Assembly (NCBI GenBank): GCA_045430275.1
Contig: JAILXU010000013.1
Coordinates: 1 to 64,000, forward strand
From: Oceanobacter sp045430275
GTDB lineage: Bacteria > Pseudomonadota > Gammaproteobacteria > Pseudomonadales > Oceanobacteraceae
Length of the DNA stretch: 64,000 bases
Reading direction: 5' to 3'
Notes under the pieces: model-generated
What the model was told of the DNA's origin: nothing
What the model saw: only the letters and a program-made list of their open reading frames with translations
The model's database searches: none
Part shown: piece after piece, positions 35,849-45,221 of the stretch
How positions within the stretch are numbered: position 1 is the stretch's first letter
How the letters are laid out: every line of letters starts with the position of its first letter
Program-made: the position numbers and the translations under genes

Positions 35849-37471
35849 TCAGAACCCGTAACGGATGGTTAACTGGACTTCGTCTTCCTGATTGGCAACA
35901 CCAATCGGGCCGTTGGCAAAGCGAGCCAATGGCTCCCACTGCGGCACTCCGGCTTCGCCTGCCAAAGCACTGGCTGACCAGCCAAACTTCTTCTTGCCGC
36001 CGTCCTTGATATTGAAGCCAAAGTTGACCGACCAGTGGTTATCTGCCTGATAAGAAACGCTCGGGGCATACACGGTCGCTGCCGCCTTGGAATCGTGGGC
36101 AATGATGACCTGGGGGCTAAGGCGGTTGTTCATGTAGAAGCCCTTGAACAACAGCGTGCCGGTGATGTTGTCTTTGGCGTCCGGCATGTCATCTTCGTGA
36201 TCCATGATCTGCTGGCCAAACAACTGCGCCGAAATCAGGAACGCACTGTAGGTGCCCAGTGCCGGAATGATCAGATTCTTGTCCAGGCCCAGCACGTAGC
36301 GGGTGACGTCGGTTTCCTTGTAACCGTTCAGATCACGCGCGAACTCCTCGCCCTGGGTGTAAGTTGCTTCCAGACGCCAGGTGGCATCGGTGCCCATGTG
36401 GTAATAATCGATCGAGCCGCCGAACAGATTGACCCGAGGAAAGTGAATATCAAACAAACCATCGCCTGCCGGTGTAGCCGGATTCGGGCCGCGCCAGTGG
36501 ATGGATGGCAACTGCTGGAAATACCGCAGTGCATTCACCGAGAAGGTGGCGTCGCCGTACACGCCTTCCCACTTCAGACCACCCTGGGTGTTTTGCAGTG
36601 ACCATTCCGGCAATTCCACATCGTGAATCACCGGAATATTGCCCCCCGGCGTTTGCAGATAGGCTGAGAAGAAACAGCCTGCATCCAGAATCCGGTAAGG
36701 CTCGCCACAGGTGCCGAGGTTATTGGGCCGGAACTTGTCGAAGTTCCACACCACCTGCAGGTTCATATCGTCAAAGACGGAGTTCGCCCCCATGCGCCAT
36801 TCCGCCGACAGCATCCATTGGGGAATACGAATGTCTTCCAGCTCGTCGTAAATATTGTGGCGCGAGTAATCCACCGGATTGATCACATCCAGCACCCGGA
36901 ACAGGTCGGTACGGCCCCAGATAATCTGCTGCTTACCCAAGCGCACGGTGAGCTGGTCGTCGCCGATGTCTGTAGTGGCATCAATGTAGAGTTCGCGGAT
37001 GAAGTCCATCTGGTCGTTGAAGTCGGAATAGCGCAGATCATCGGCATCGTGATCCATATAGCCATCCAGATTGCGACACAACAGCGGATCGTTTTCACAC
37101 GGCACCGACACGCCCGGTGACAGCAGCAAGCTGGAAGCACCGCCGTTTTCATGCCAGTTTTCACCGAGGTATTCATGGCGAGCGTCCTTGCCAAATTCCT
37201 TGTCGTTGAGGTCGTACACACCGTCGTAGGTGGCACGAATCACCCCGTTCAGGCTGACACCGTACCAGCGTCCCGTGGTTTCAATCGGCTTGAGAAACTC
37301 CGCCTGCACGGTGTTGCGGAATTTCGACAACCCCACGCCATCGCGGTGGTAAGTTGCGTTCTCGGCAAAACCGCTCCATTGGGTTTCAGCGCTGTTGGCA
37401 CTCAGCGGCATAACCGCAGCGACCACAGCAGCAGCCACCAGCGACCGCTTCAGACTCGTCATATCGGGCAT
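35849..37471 (-). CDS. DUF1302 outer-membrane beta-barrel protein
   Basis: 540 aa. A signal peptide ends at SANSAET, followed by many alternating amphipathic strands and a C-terminal aromatic residue (VQLTIRYGF), the outer-membrane insertion signal. The DUF1302 pattern is clear (RLGKQQIIWGRTDLFRVLDVINPVDYSR). It is probably a porin-like channel or tether. The leader has a CA tract and GGAGG. It lies 28 bp before the DUF1329 gene, the usual pairing. Confidence 0.9.
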   Translation of the reverse strand: MPDMTSLKRSLVAAAVVAAVMPLSANSAETQWSGFAENATYHRDGVGLSKFRNTVQAEFLKPIETTGRWYGVSLNGVIRATYDGVYDLNDKEFGKDARHEYLGENWHENGGASSLLLSPGVSVPCENDPLLCRNLDGYMDHDADDLRYSDFNDQMDFIRELYIDATTDIGDDQLTVRLGKQQIIWGRTDLFRVLDVINPVDYSRHNIYDELEDIRIPQWMLSAEWRMGANSVFDDMNLQVVWNFDKFRPNNLGTCGEPYRILDAGCFFSAYLQTPGGNIPVIHDVELPEWSLQNTQGGLKWEGVYGDATFSVNALRYFQQLPSIHWRGPNPATPAGDGLFDIHFPRVNLFGGSIDYYHMGTDATWRLEATYTQGEEFARDLNGYKETDVTRYVLGLDKNLIIPALGTYSAFLISAQLFGQQIMDHEDDMPDAKDNITGTLLFKGFYMNNRLSPQVIIAHDSKAAATVYAPSVSYQADNHWSVNFGFNIKDGGKKKFGWSASALAGEAGVPQWEPLARFANGPIGVANQEDEVQLTIRYGF

Positions 37472-37484
37472 TAGATACCTCCGG

Positions 37485-37500
37485 TTTTATTGTTATTGTG
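37485..37500 (-). promoter_or_regulatory. CA motif, DUF1302 leader
   Basis: mRNA reads CACAAUAACAAUAAAA directly upstream of the CCGGAGGU ribosome-binding site. Confidence 0.5.
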
Positions 37501-37583
37501 AGAATCCCGCCAGCCACGCCTGCGCGAACTCTCGCCCCGGCAACGCTTGCACGCCACCGGGGTTCACTGCACAGCAACGTGAA

Positions 37584-40052
37584 TCAGGAATGAATCACGC
37601 CGTCGTCGTCTTCGTAGGCTTTACAGATGAATCCGGGTTTGAAGGCCAGCACCCAGCTCGGCACCAGCAACATGGCGGCGGCACCGTTCAGCACCACCAT
37701 CACAATCAGCAGCAGCGCGGCATCGGCCTGGAAGCGCAGATCGGACAGCAGCACCCACATCACGATGCCCGCGATCAGGGTGATGGCCGTAAAGGACACC
37801 GCCAGGCCAGTGGTACGAATGGCTTCACGCACGGAATGGCTGAGATCACCGCTGATCACCATCTCGCTGCGAATGCGATCCATCATGTAAATGGAGTAGT
37901 CGATGCCGACCCCGACACCCACCGCGATAATCGGCACGGTGTTGATGTTGATGCCCATACCAGTCACGCCCATGTAGGCGTACGTCAGCGTGGTGGCGAA
38001 CAGCATCGCCATGAACATCATGGTTCCGGCCATCATCGACTGGTAAAAGAACATCACCATGGCGAAGATCAGCACGAACACCAGCGGCAGTACCCAGAGA
38101 TTGGTTTCGTAGGCGGCTTCGTTCATCGCCGCTGTGACGCCGATGGTGCCGCCCGCCAGGCGAATGGTCAGGCCGTCAACGTCGTTGCCGTGTTCGGTGA
38201 TCCACTGTTTGGCGGTGTGAATGGCCCGGCGAATGGTCTCGCCCTGATGATCCTTGTAATAGAACACCAGGTTGGCAATGCGCTCGTCGGTATCGACGAA
38301 CTCGTTCAGCGCGCCGGGGATCGGATTCGACATCATGTAGGTGTACATCAGGCCACCGACGTAACGGCCATCGTCGGGGATTTGCAGCCAGCGTGGGTCG
38401 TCGCTGTGCAGCAGGCGATTCACCTGCATGACCAGATCCGGGATGCCCTTGGCCCCGCCCACTTCCGGGTCAAGCAACATATGACGTTCCAGATCAGCCA
38501 ACGCCAGCAGCACTTCCGGGCGTTTGATGCCGCCTTTCTCTGCTGCTTCCGCGACGATGTACAACTCTTCCGAGCCAGGGAAACTGTCATTAACAGCCTT
38601 GGACGAGAGGTTGTAGTCGTGATGCTGGTACAGAATCGGGCTGCCCGGTTCCGACTCGCCAATCACTACCGTGGAAGCGGCGTACCAGCCACCGACCAGC
38701 AGCAAACCGGCCAGCAGCAGTGCCCGGCGAGCGGTCTTTTCGTCACTGATCAGATCGGCGCAGATGTAGCCAACGTTGCGGAACAGGTTGTGCTGCACCT
38801 TGGTGTTGCGTGGACGTGGCAGAATCGCCAGCAACAGCGGCACCGCCAGCAGCACCGTGATGATGATGCTCAGCGCCCACAGCGAGGCGTAATGCGCCAG
38901 CTTGGTGTTCAGCGGAATGGAGCCAATGGCGATCAGCAACAGGCCAATGGCATCAGAGACCACGCCCAATGAACCGGGACGGAACAGGCTTTCAAAGGTA
39001 CGCGAGGCCGCCTGAGCGTGGTTGTCCTTGCGGGTCTGATGGGCTTTTTCGCAGCCGTCTTCGGCCTCATGGACGGCGGTTTCATCGTCCAGTGCGTTAA
39101 TTTCCAGATAGTAGCGCTCCACGATCTGAATGCCGTGGGACATCGCCCGTGCCGAGATCAGAAACGGAATCACCAGCCCCAGCGGGTCGATGTTGTAGCC
39201 AAACAGGGAAATAATGCCAATGCCCCAGATTGACGACACAATCACGCCGCCCAAAGGCACCAGCACACCGTACATTTTGCGGAAATAAAACAGCAGCAAC
39301 GACACCATGATCAGCGCCGTGAACAGGAAGATCTCGATGATCTGATCCAGATACTGGTAAGCCCAGCCCACCAGCATTGGCTGACCCGTCACGTGAATGC
39401 GGATGCTGTCGTCGCCTTCGACCTGACGCATTTTCTGAATTTCAGTGAAGGTTTTCTCGTAGTCCAGCTCGCCTTCGATCAGTTGCGCCTTGATCAACGC
39501 CATACTCATGTCCGGGCTGACCAGCGGGCCATACACACGCGGGTCGGCCATGATGGACTCTTTCATGGCGGCCAGTCCGGCATCGGACAAATCATCGCCC
39601 TGCGGATCGTAGTAAGACCGGGAATTGACGTTGCCTTCCGGCGTCATCCAGACCTTGCGCGAATTACGATGGGTGACGCTGGCCACGAGGTTGTGGTTCA
39701 CCCCCGGCAGGCTGTCCACCGCCAGGGTGACACGATGGATTTTCTCCAGCGTTTCATTGCTGAAGATATCGCCATCTTTGGCTTCCACTCCGACCACAAT
39801 GACGTTGGCCCCGCCAAAGCTTTCCTTGATGCTGTTGTGCAACTCAATGTACGGATGCGTTTGCGGCAACAGATCGGCAAAGTCGGAGTACATCCGTACC
39901 GCCGGTATCTGGGCGGCAAAAAACAGAGTGATGGCCAGAATCACACTCAGAATGGCCTTGGGATGACGGAACACCGCCATTTCCAGACTGTGCAAAAAGT
40001 GCGTCGCCTTGTGCGACTCCACCGAATGCTTATCGATGTTGGATTGATCCAT
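37584..40052 (-). CDS. MMPL/RND-superfamily transporter
   Basis: 822 aa. Twelve membrane helices in the 1+5, 1+5 arrangement with two large periplasmic loops (for example AILSVILAITLFFAAQ near the start; PLGLVIPFLISARAMSHGIQIVERYY in the first bundle; AVGVGVGIDYSIYMMDRIRSE in the second). The Asp of GVGIDYS and the Ser/Arg/His of ISARAMSHG replace typical proton-relay residues. MMPL proteins move lipids and other hydrophobic molecules. No membrane-fusion or TolC gene is present; instead the partners are DUF1302, DUF1329 and a YCF48-like lipoprotein. Confidence 0.9.
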   Translation of the reverse strand: MDQSNIDKHSVESHKATHFLHSLEMAVFRHPKAILSVILAITLFFAAQIPAVRMYSDFADLLPQTHPYIELHNSIKESFGGANVIVVGVEAKDGDIFSNETLEKIHRVTLAVDSLPGVNHNLVASVTHRNSRKVWMTPEGNVNSRSYYDPQGDDLSDAGLAAMKESIMADPRVYGPLVSPDMSMALIKAQLIEGELDYEKTFTEIQKMRQVEGDDSIRIHVTGQPMLVGWAYQYLDQIIEIFLFTALIMVSLLLFYFRKMYGVLVPLGGVIVSSIWGIGIISLFGYNIDPLGLVIPFLISARAMSHGIQIVERYYLEINALDDETAVHEAEDGCEKAHQTRKDNHAQAASRTFESLFRPGSLGVVSDAIGLLLIAIGSIPLNTKLAHYASLWALSIIITVLLAVPLLLAILPRPRNTKVQHNLFRNVGYICADLISDEKTARRALLLAGLLLVGGWYAASTVVIGESEPGSPILYQHHDYNLSSKAVNDSFPGSEELYIVAEAAEKGGIKRPEVLLALADLERHMLLDPEVGGAKGIPDLVMQVNRLLHSDDPRWLQIPDDGRYVGGLMYTYMMSNPIPGALNEFVDTDERIANLVFYYKDHQGETIRRAIHTAKQWITEHGNDVDGLTIRLAGGTIGVTAAMNEAAYETNLWVLPLVFVLIFAMVMFFYQSMMAGTMMFMAMLFATTLTYAYMGVTGMGININTVPIIAVGVGVGIDYSIYMMDRIRSEMVISGDLSHSVREAIRTTGLAVSFTAITLIAGIVMWVLLSDLRFQADAALLLIVMVVLNGAAAMLLVPSWVLAFKPGFICKAYEDDDGVIHS

Positions 40053-40069
40053 GCTGACTCCCGATAACG

Positions 40070-41083
40070 CTAGTGTTCAGCCAGATGCTGAGAAGAAGAT
40101 GGGGACAATGCCTGCTGTGCCTGTCCGAGATTCACGCTGTGGATGGCACCGCCGCCTCCGACCAGAATCAGATGGCCGTTGACTTCCACGCCATCGCGCA
40201 AGAAGAACGGGGCCGGAGATACGGTCTGGGGTTGCCACTGGCCGTCGCGGTACAGCAACAAATGCGAGTGATCGCCCACCGCAAACAGGCTGGCGTTGCC
40301 CGGCCCGCCCGGTAAGTCGGCGATGCCGTAAATCGGCGCATCGGTGCCGGTGGTTTGTGCCTGCCAGCTCTGGCCACCGTCACGGGTGTGCAACACATTG
40401 CCGCCCAGGCCCGTGACCCAGCCTTCATTCACATCCTGGAACCATGCGCTTTGCGGATAAAAGTCGTTCGGAATGGGATTAATTGGCTGCCACTGCTGAC
40501 CGCCATCCGTAGTGCGCAGCACCATGCCGAACTCGCCGACGGCCACGCCGTTCTGAGCATCAACAAAGTGGATGTCCGTGAACATGGCGTCCTGATCCAG
40601 CGACTGGGTAGCCCAGCTCACCGCGCCATCGGTACTGCTCATCAGGGTGCTGAAGCTGCCGCCGAGCCAGAGCGTGTTGTCTGGCGTACACGCCAGTGTC
40701 AGCAGGTTTTCCATGCTCTCGACCGGGTGCGATGCCCAGTTTTGTCCGGCAGCATCCGAGACCCACACGGTGCGGTTCATGGCCAGTGCCACAAACCGCT
40801 GATCCGGGCAGGACTCGACGTCCACAAACGACGCCGCTCCGTCTACTTCCAGACGTTGCCAGTTAGGTTGCGGGCTGGCCGCTGCCGTCAGAATCAGTCC
40901 GTGTGCGCCCACCGCCACCAGATGGGTGTCGTTACGGGCGATGGACTGCAATTGATCGGTACGACGCACCGGCTTGGACAGTTCCTGCTGCACACCCGCC
41001 AAATCGAGGCGGGCTTCACAGCCCATCAAGGCCAGAGCAACGGACACACAGAGTCCGCTTTTGCCAAGCGATATAGGGTTCAT
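40070..41083 (-). CDS. YCF48-like beta-propeller lipoprotein
   Basis: 337 aa. A lipobox ALMGC gives a lipidated Cys22. The rest is a set of BNR/YCF48 blades (VLRTTDGGQQWQPI, VLHTRDGGQSWQAQ, LMSSTDGAVSWATQ). YCF48 relatives are scaffold or assembly factors. This copy heads the MMPL-DUF1302-DUF1329 unit (17 bp to MMPL) and may cap or assemble the complex. The leader carries an AATAAAAATAACAA tract. Confidence 0.88.
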   Translation of the reverse strand: MNPISLGKSGLCVSVALALMGCEARLDLAGVQQELSKPVRRTDQLQSIARNDTHLVAVGAHGLILTAAASPQPNWQRLEVDGAASFVDVESCPDQRFVALAMNRTVWVSDAAGQNWASHPVESMENLLTLACTPDNTLWLGGSFSTLMSSTDGAVSWATQSLDQDAMFTDIHFVDAQNGVAVGEFGMVLRTTDGGQQWQPINPIPNDFYPQSAWFQDVNEGWVTGLGGNVLHTRDGGQSWQAQTTGTDAPIYGIADLPGGPGNASLFAVGDHSHLLLYRDGQWQPQTVSPAPFFLRDGVEVNGHLILVGGGGAIHSVNLGQAQQALSPSSSQHLAEH

Positions 41084-41094
41084 GGTGATTTCAT

Positions 41095-41113
41095 CTTGTT
41101 ATTTTTATTGTGT
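41095..41113 (-). promoter_or_regulatory. CA motif, YCF48-like gene leader
   Basis: mRNA reads ACACAAUAAAAAUAACAAG, 12-30 nt before the AUG. Candidate Hfq/Crc site at the head of the envelope cluster. Confidence 0.45.
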
Positions 41114-41212
41114 GTTTTATGACGGATATAAAAACCGGATTCATAAAACCCCTGCCATTGGCTGCACTTCAATACAGCAAAGCATGTTATTTTATTGCGC
41201 TATTCAGCCTGT

Positions 41213-41227
41213 ATTCAGAATCTGAAT
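41213..41227. promoter_or_regulatory. Palindrome in the dmpI/YCF48 intergenic region
   Basis: ATTCAGA-A-TCTGAAT, a perfect 7-bp inverted repeat, with two more TATTCA copies on either side. It could be an operator for the envelope cluster. No factor can be named. Confidence 0.35.
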
Positions 41228-41268
41228 TGACTATTCAAAACCATATAAGAACAAAGTTTCCCGGATAT

Positions 41269-41460
41269 TTATTTACCCAGCTTTTTGGCCGACTGACCGC
41301 CAATACCAAAATGCTGTTTGGGCATTTCGGTAATCATCACGCGCACCGCTTGTTCCGGGGCATCCAGCGCCTTGACGGCAGCCTGGGTTAATTCATGAAT
41401 CAAATTTTCCTTTTGTTCATCACTGCGGCCTTCCATGATATGAACCTGAATAACCGGCAT
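41269..41460 (-). CDS. dmpI: 4-oxalocrotonate tautomerase
   Basis: 63 aa. It ketonises 2-hydroxymuconate to 2-oxo-3-hexenedioate in the meta-cleavage pathway. After Met removal, Pro1 is the catalytic base (PVIQVHIMEGRSDEQK); Arg11 and the later arginine near 39 bind the carboxylates. Subunit size is normal for this hexamer. AGGAGG precedes the start. Last gene of the lower-pathway unit. Confidence 0.96.
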   Translation of the reverse strand: MPVIQVHIMEGRSDEQKENLIHELTQAAVKALDAPEQAVRVMITEMPKQHFGIGGQSAKKLGK

Positions 41461-41492
41461 ATCAACCTCCTGATGGAATGGTTATAAAATAC

Positions 41493-42287
41493 TCAGACAA
41501 AACGGGCGCTGATTGAACCCAGATCCTGATAACGGATATTGATACTGTCGCCTTTATTCACGGTAACAGCGGCGGTAATACCACCGGTCATAACAAAGCT
41601 GCCTGCGGGTAATATTTCACCGCGCTCACTCAGCATATTCACCAGCTTGGCAACCGATGCGGCAGGATGCCCCAGTACCGCAGCTCCGGCACCGTTGGCG
41701 ACCACTTCACCGTTGATTTCCATCACCACGCCGAGGTTTTTCAAATCCACATTGTCGAGGCGCTGCATCTTGCCGCCGGTAATAAAACGGGTGGAGCTGG
41801 AGTTATCGGCAATCACACTTTTGAGATCAAACTTGAAGTCCTTGTAACGGGAGTCGATCACTTCCACCGCCGGTACGATAAAATCGGTCGCGGTCAGTAC
41901 GTCACCGATATGGCAGCCAGGGCCTTGCAGGTCAGCCTTGGTGACAAAGGCAATTTCGGCTTCGATTTTCGGATGAATCAGCTCATCACACTTGACCTCA
42001 CCGCCATCCGGCACCGAGAAATAATCCGCCAGAAAACCGTAACACGGGTCTTCAACGCCCATCTGAGCCATTTTTGCCCAACTGGTCAGGCCCATTTTCA
42101 TGCCCACGATTTTGTGGCCACGGGCCTCCTTGCGACGACGGATTTCCCACTGGATGTCAAACGCATCGCGGTAGGTCATGTCCGGGTAGTCGTCAGTGAT
42201 CTTGATGATTTCGTGAGCGTTCAGCTCTGCACTTTCTACGTGCTCTGCCAGACCTTCGATCTGGTCTCTGGTGAGGTTGTTGGTCAT
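41493..42287 (-). CDS. dmpH: 4-oxalocrotonate (2-oxo-3-hexenedioate) decarboxylase
   Basis: 264 aa, metal-dependent. It decarboxylates 2-oxo-3-hexenedioate to 2-oxopent-4-enoate and works in complex with the hydratase DmpE, its paralogue. Metal-binding region HPKIEAEIAFV and the family stretch VIDSRYKDFKFDLKSVIADN are present. Assignment as H rather than E rests on position next to dmpI and on sequence feel; the two families are close. REP-like hairpins separate it from dmpG. Confidence 0.92.
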   Translation of the reverse strand: MTNNLTRDQIEGLAEHVESAELNAHEIIKITDDYPDMTYRDAFDIQWEIRRRKEARGHKIVGMKMGLTSWAKMAQMGVEDPCYGFLADYFSVPDGGEVKCDELIHPKIEAEIAFVTKADLQGPGCHIGDVLTATDFIVPAVEVIDSRYKDFKFDLKSVIADNSSSTRFITGGKMQRLDNVDLKNLGVVMEINGEVVANGAGAAVLGHPAASVAKLVNMLSERGEILPAGSFVMTGGITAAVTVNKGDSINIRYQDLGSISARFV

Positions 42288-42309
42288 AGTCTTTTCCAGA
42301 TTTCAGTGA

Positions 42310-42376
42310 GGCTCCCACGCAGGAGCATGAGAGCCAAAGGCATATTGATGTTGCTCCCACGCGCCCGTGAGAGAGC
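42310..42376. repeat. Two REP-like hairpins between dmpH and dmpG
   Basis: GGCTCCCACGCAGGAGCATG followed by AGAGCC (42310-42336), and a shorter, decayed GCTCCCACGCGCCCGTGAGA copy (42352-42376). Both belong to the GTTCCCACGC family. Confidence 0.7.
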
Positions 42377-42384
42377 AAACCGGA

Positions 42385-43413
42385 TTAAATCTTTCCAGCC
42401 GCCTTGGCCATGGTCAGCGCCAGATCTTCGATCATGTCTTCCTGACCGCCGACGGTGCCGCGACGTCCCAGCTCCACCAGAATGTCACGTGCCTGAATGC
42501 CGTATTTGGCTTCCGCTCGCTTGGCGAACAACAGGAAGGAGGAGTACACCCCGGCGTAGCCCAGCGTCAGCGCATCACGATCCAGACGGATCGGGTGATC
42601 CATCATCGGCACCACCAGATCTTCGGCGACGTCCATGATCTTGTAGAGGTCAATGCCGGTTTGAACGCCCATTCGATCCAGCACCGCGCAGAACACTTCC
42701 AGCGGCGTATTACCTGCCCCGGCACCCAGACCCGCAACGGAGCCGTCGATACGGGAACACCCGGCTTCAATCGCCGCCAGCGAATTGGCAATGCCCATGC
42801 CGAGGTTGTGATGGCCGTGGAAACCAATCTCGACATCCGCTGGCAGTTCAGCCCGCAACAAGCCCAGTTTTTCAGTAACTTCATCCGGCAACATGTAACC
42901 GGCGGAATCGGTGCAGTAGATGCAGTTGGCACCGTAGCTGACCATCAGTTTGGCCTGCTCCAGAATTTTCTCAGCGCTGACCATGTGCGCCATCATCAGG
43001 AAGCCCACGGTGTCCATGCCCATCTTGGCGGCCATGCCAATGTGCTGGCCGGAGACATCCGCTTCGGTGCAGTGAGTGGCCACACGAATGGTGTTTACGC
43101 CCAGGTCTTTGGCCATTTTCAGGTGATCAACCGTGCCGATACCGGGCAGCAGTAACGCCGAGACTTTGGCCTGCTTCATCTTCGGAATCACCGCGCTGAG
43201 GTATTCCTCATCGCTGTGCGCCGGAAAGCCGTAGTTCACGGAAGCACCGCCCAGGCCATCGCCGTGAGTGACTTCGATCATTGGCATACCGGCTTCGTCC
43301 ATCGCCGTTGCAATGGCGACCATTTCATCAACGCTGATCTGGTGACGCTTGGCGTGCATGCCGTCACGCAAGCTCATGTCATGAAGCACAATGCTCTTAC
43401 CGTTCAAGTTCAT
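42385..43413 (-). CDS. dmpG: 4-hydroxy-2-oxovalerate aldolase
   Basis: 342 aa. It splits 4-hydroxy-2-oxovalerate into pyruvate and acetaldehyde; the aldehyde is channelled to DmpF. The HMG-CoA lyase-like barrel shows LRDGMHAKRHQ at the N-terminus and metal-binding histidines in GFHGHHNLGMGIANS. Length matches the family. It lies 14 bp after dmpF and is expected to form the DmpFG complex with it. Confidence 0.97.
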   Translation of the reverse strand: MNLNGKSIVLHDMSLRDGMHAKRHQISVDEMVAIATAMDEAGMPMIEVTHGDGLGGASVNYGFPAHSDEEYLSAVIPKMKQAKVSALLLPGIGTVDHLKMAKDLGVNTIRVATHCTEADVSGQHIGMAAKMGMDTVGFLMMAHMVSAEKILEQAKLMVSYGANCIYCTDSAGYMLPDEVTEKLGLLRAELPADVEIGFHGHHNLGMGIANSLAAIEAGCSRIDGSVAGLGAGAGNTPLEVFCAVLDRMGVQTGIDLYKIMDVAEDLVVPMMDHPIRLDRDALTLGYAGVYSSFLLFAKRAEAKYGIQARDILVELGRRGTVGGQEDMIEDLALTMAKAAGKI

Positions 43414-43427
43414 TCTGATGCTCCTCT

Positions 43428-44342
43428 TTATTGGCCACGTGATGGCAAGCTGATCTCGCCGTTGGCTATTTCTTCGGCAAACATTTCAGCCGTGCGCAAA
43501 CCGGCAGCGGTCATGATGTCGAGATTACCGGCGTATTTCGGCAGGAAGTCGCCCAGACCCTCGACCTCCATGAATACCGTCACACGATTGCCCTCGAAAA
43601 TCGGGCCATTGACCAGACGATAGCCCGGCACGTATTTCTGCACTTCCATCACCATCTGATGCACCGATTCAGTAATGGCGTCGCGGTTGGGTTCGGATTC
43701 GGTCAGGCAGTGGATGGTGTCGCGCATGATCAGCGGTGGTTCCGCCGGATTGATGATGATGATCGCCTTGCCTTTCTTGGCACCACCGACCTTCTCAACC
43801 GCGCCGGAAGTGGTACGGGTAAATTCGTCGATGTTCACGCGGGTGCCCGGCCCCACAGAACGTGAGGACACGGTGGCGACGATTTCGCCGTAATCGACCG
43901 GCTGAACGCGGGACACAGCCGCCACCATCGGGATGGTTGCCTGGCCACCACAGGTCACCATGTTGACGTTCATTTCAAGGTTCTTGGCATGCGCTTCCAG
44001 ATTGACTGGCGGCACACAGAACGGGCCGATAGCGGCAGGCGTCAGGTCAACCATGATCACACCCAGCTCGTTCAGCTTGCGGCTGTTTTCGGCGTGAACG
44101 TAGGCCGACGTGGCGTCGAATGCCACGCGAATATCGTCTTCAATCACGTGGGGCAACAGGCCATCAACACCGGTTGCACAGGTTTTGATGCCCATTTCTG
44201 CCGCACGCTTGAGGCCTTCGGATTCCGGGTCGATGCCGACCATCCAGGCCGGTTCGATCCACTCGGAGCGCTGCATTTTCATCAGCAAATCGGTGCCGAT
44301 ATTACCCGGGCCAATGATGGCCGCTTTTAATTTCTTGCTCAT
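43428..44342 (-). CDS. dmpF: Acetaldehyde dehydrogenase (acylating)
   Basis: 304 aa. It oxidises acetaldehyde to acetyl-CoA with NAD and CoA. Rossmann motif IIGPGNIGTDLL lies at about 9-20; the catalytic cysteine is Cys131 in NMVTCGGQATIPMV. It partners DmpG for substrate channelling. It sits between dmpE (27 bp) and dmpG (14 bp). Confidence 0.97.
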   Translation of the reverse strand: MSKKLKAAIIGPGNIGTDLLMKMQRSEWIEPAWMVGIDPESEGLKRAAEMGIKTCATGVDGLLPHVIEDDIRVAFDATSAYVHAENSRKLNELGVIMVDLTPAAIGPFCVPPVNLEAHAKNLEMNVNMVTCGGQATIPMVAAVSRVQPVDYGEIVATVSSRSVGPGTRVNIDEFTRTTSGAVEKVGGAKKGKAIIIINPAEPPLIMRDTIHCLTESEPNRDAITESVHQMVMEVQKYVPGYRLVNGPIFEGNRVTVFMEVEGLGDFLPKYAGNLDIMTAAGLRTAEMFAEEIANGEISLPSRGQ

Positions 44343-44369
44343 GCTTTTCCCCTGTCTGAGAGATACGGT

Positions 44370-45155
44370 TCAGGTAAAACGCACCGAAGCGGAGCCGATG
44401 CCGCCGATGGATACGGTCATGAAATCGCCAGCTTGTACCGGCTCCAGAGGCACCAATGAACCCGACAGAATCACTTCACCGGCCTTCAATGGAATGCCAA
44501 ACTGACCCAGCGTGTTGGCCAGCCAGGTGACGCAATTCACCGGGCTGCCCAGTGCCGCTGCGCCCGCGCCTGTGCTGATGATGGAGCCGTTCTTTTCCAC
44601 CACCATGCCGCAGGTCGCCAGATCCACCTGACTCGGCGACACGGCGTTGTCGCCCAGTACAAACAGACCGCAGGAAGCGTTATCCGCCACCGTGTCCTGA
44701 ATCTTGATGTTCCAGTCTTCAATGCGGGAATCGACGATCTCGAAGCACGGCATCACACACTCGGTGGCGGCCAGTACGTCGGCATTGGTAACACCCGGCC
44801 CCATCAGATCTTTCTTGAGGATGAAAGCGATTTCACCTTCAGCGCGAGGCTGAATCAGTTGCTCGCTGATGGGCATTTCTTCGCCCTGGTTGAACACCAT
44901 GTTGTCGGTCAGGTAGCCGAAATCCGGCTGGTGAACGTTCAACATGTTCTGCACGGCCTTGGAGGTCACACCGATCTTTTTGCCGATGATCTTTTCACCC
45001 GCTTCGACCCGGCGCTCCACCATCCGCAACGAGATGTGGTAGGCATCGTTGATGCTGATGTCCGGGAAGCGCTCGGTAAACGGGCGCAAGGTGGTGCGAT
45101 TGGTCAGCGCGTTATACAGCTCGTCCCCGCACTGCTGGATTTGTTCCTGATTCAT
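44370..45155 (-). CDS. dmpE: 2-oxopent-4-enoate hydratase
   Basis: 261 aa. It hydrates 2-oxopent-4-enoate to 4-hydroxy-2-oxovalerate. It is a paralogue of dmpH with the same fold (QPRAEGEIAFILKKDL, VDSRIEDWNIKIQDTVADNAS). Placement directly upstream of dmpF follows the canonical order with dmpD missing. The leader carries AACAACAAA and GGAG. Confidence 0.93.
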   Translation of the reverse strand: MNQEQIQQCGDELYNALTNRTTLRPFTERFPDISINDAYHISLRMVERRVEAGEKIIGKKIGVTSKAVQNMLNVHQPDFGYLTDNMVFNQGEEMPISEQLIQPRAEGEIAFILKKDLMGPGVTNADVLAATECVMPCFEIVDSRIEDWNIKIQDTVADNASCGLFVLGDNAVSPSQVDLATCGMVVEKNGSIISTGAGAAALGSPVNCVTWLANTLGQFGIPLKAGEVILSGSLVPLEPVQAGDFMTVSIGGIGSASVRFT

Positions 45156-45183
45156 GTCCGGTGTCTCCGGTTTGTTGTTCTGT

Positions 45184-45210
45184 GCGTTCCCACGCTGAGC
45201 ACGGGAACCG
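45184..45210. repeat. REP-like palindrome between dmpE and dmpC
   Basis: GCGTTCCCACGCTGAGCACG then GGAACC, member of the GTTCCCACGC family. It occupies the spot where dmpD would normally lie. Confidence 0.7.
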
Positions 45211-45221
45211 TTGTCGCAGCG

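Noticed and set aside
37395..38972. 525-codon plus-strand frame opposite the MMPL and DUF1302 genes
   Set aside because: Overlaps two clear genes on the other strand and gives a low-complexity His/Gln-rich product.
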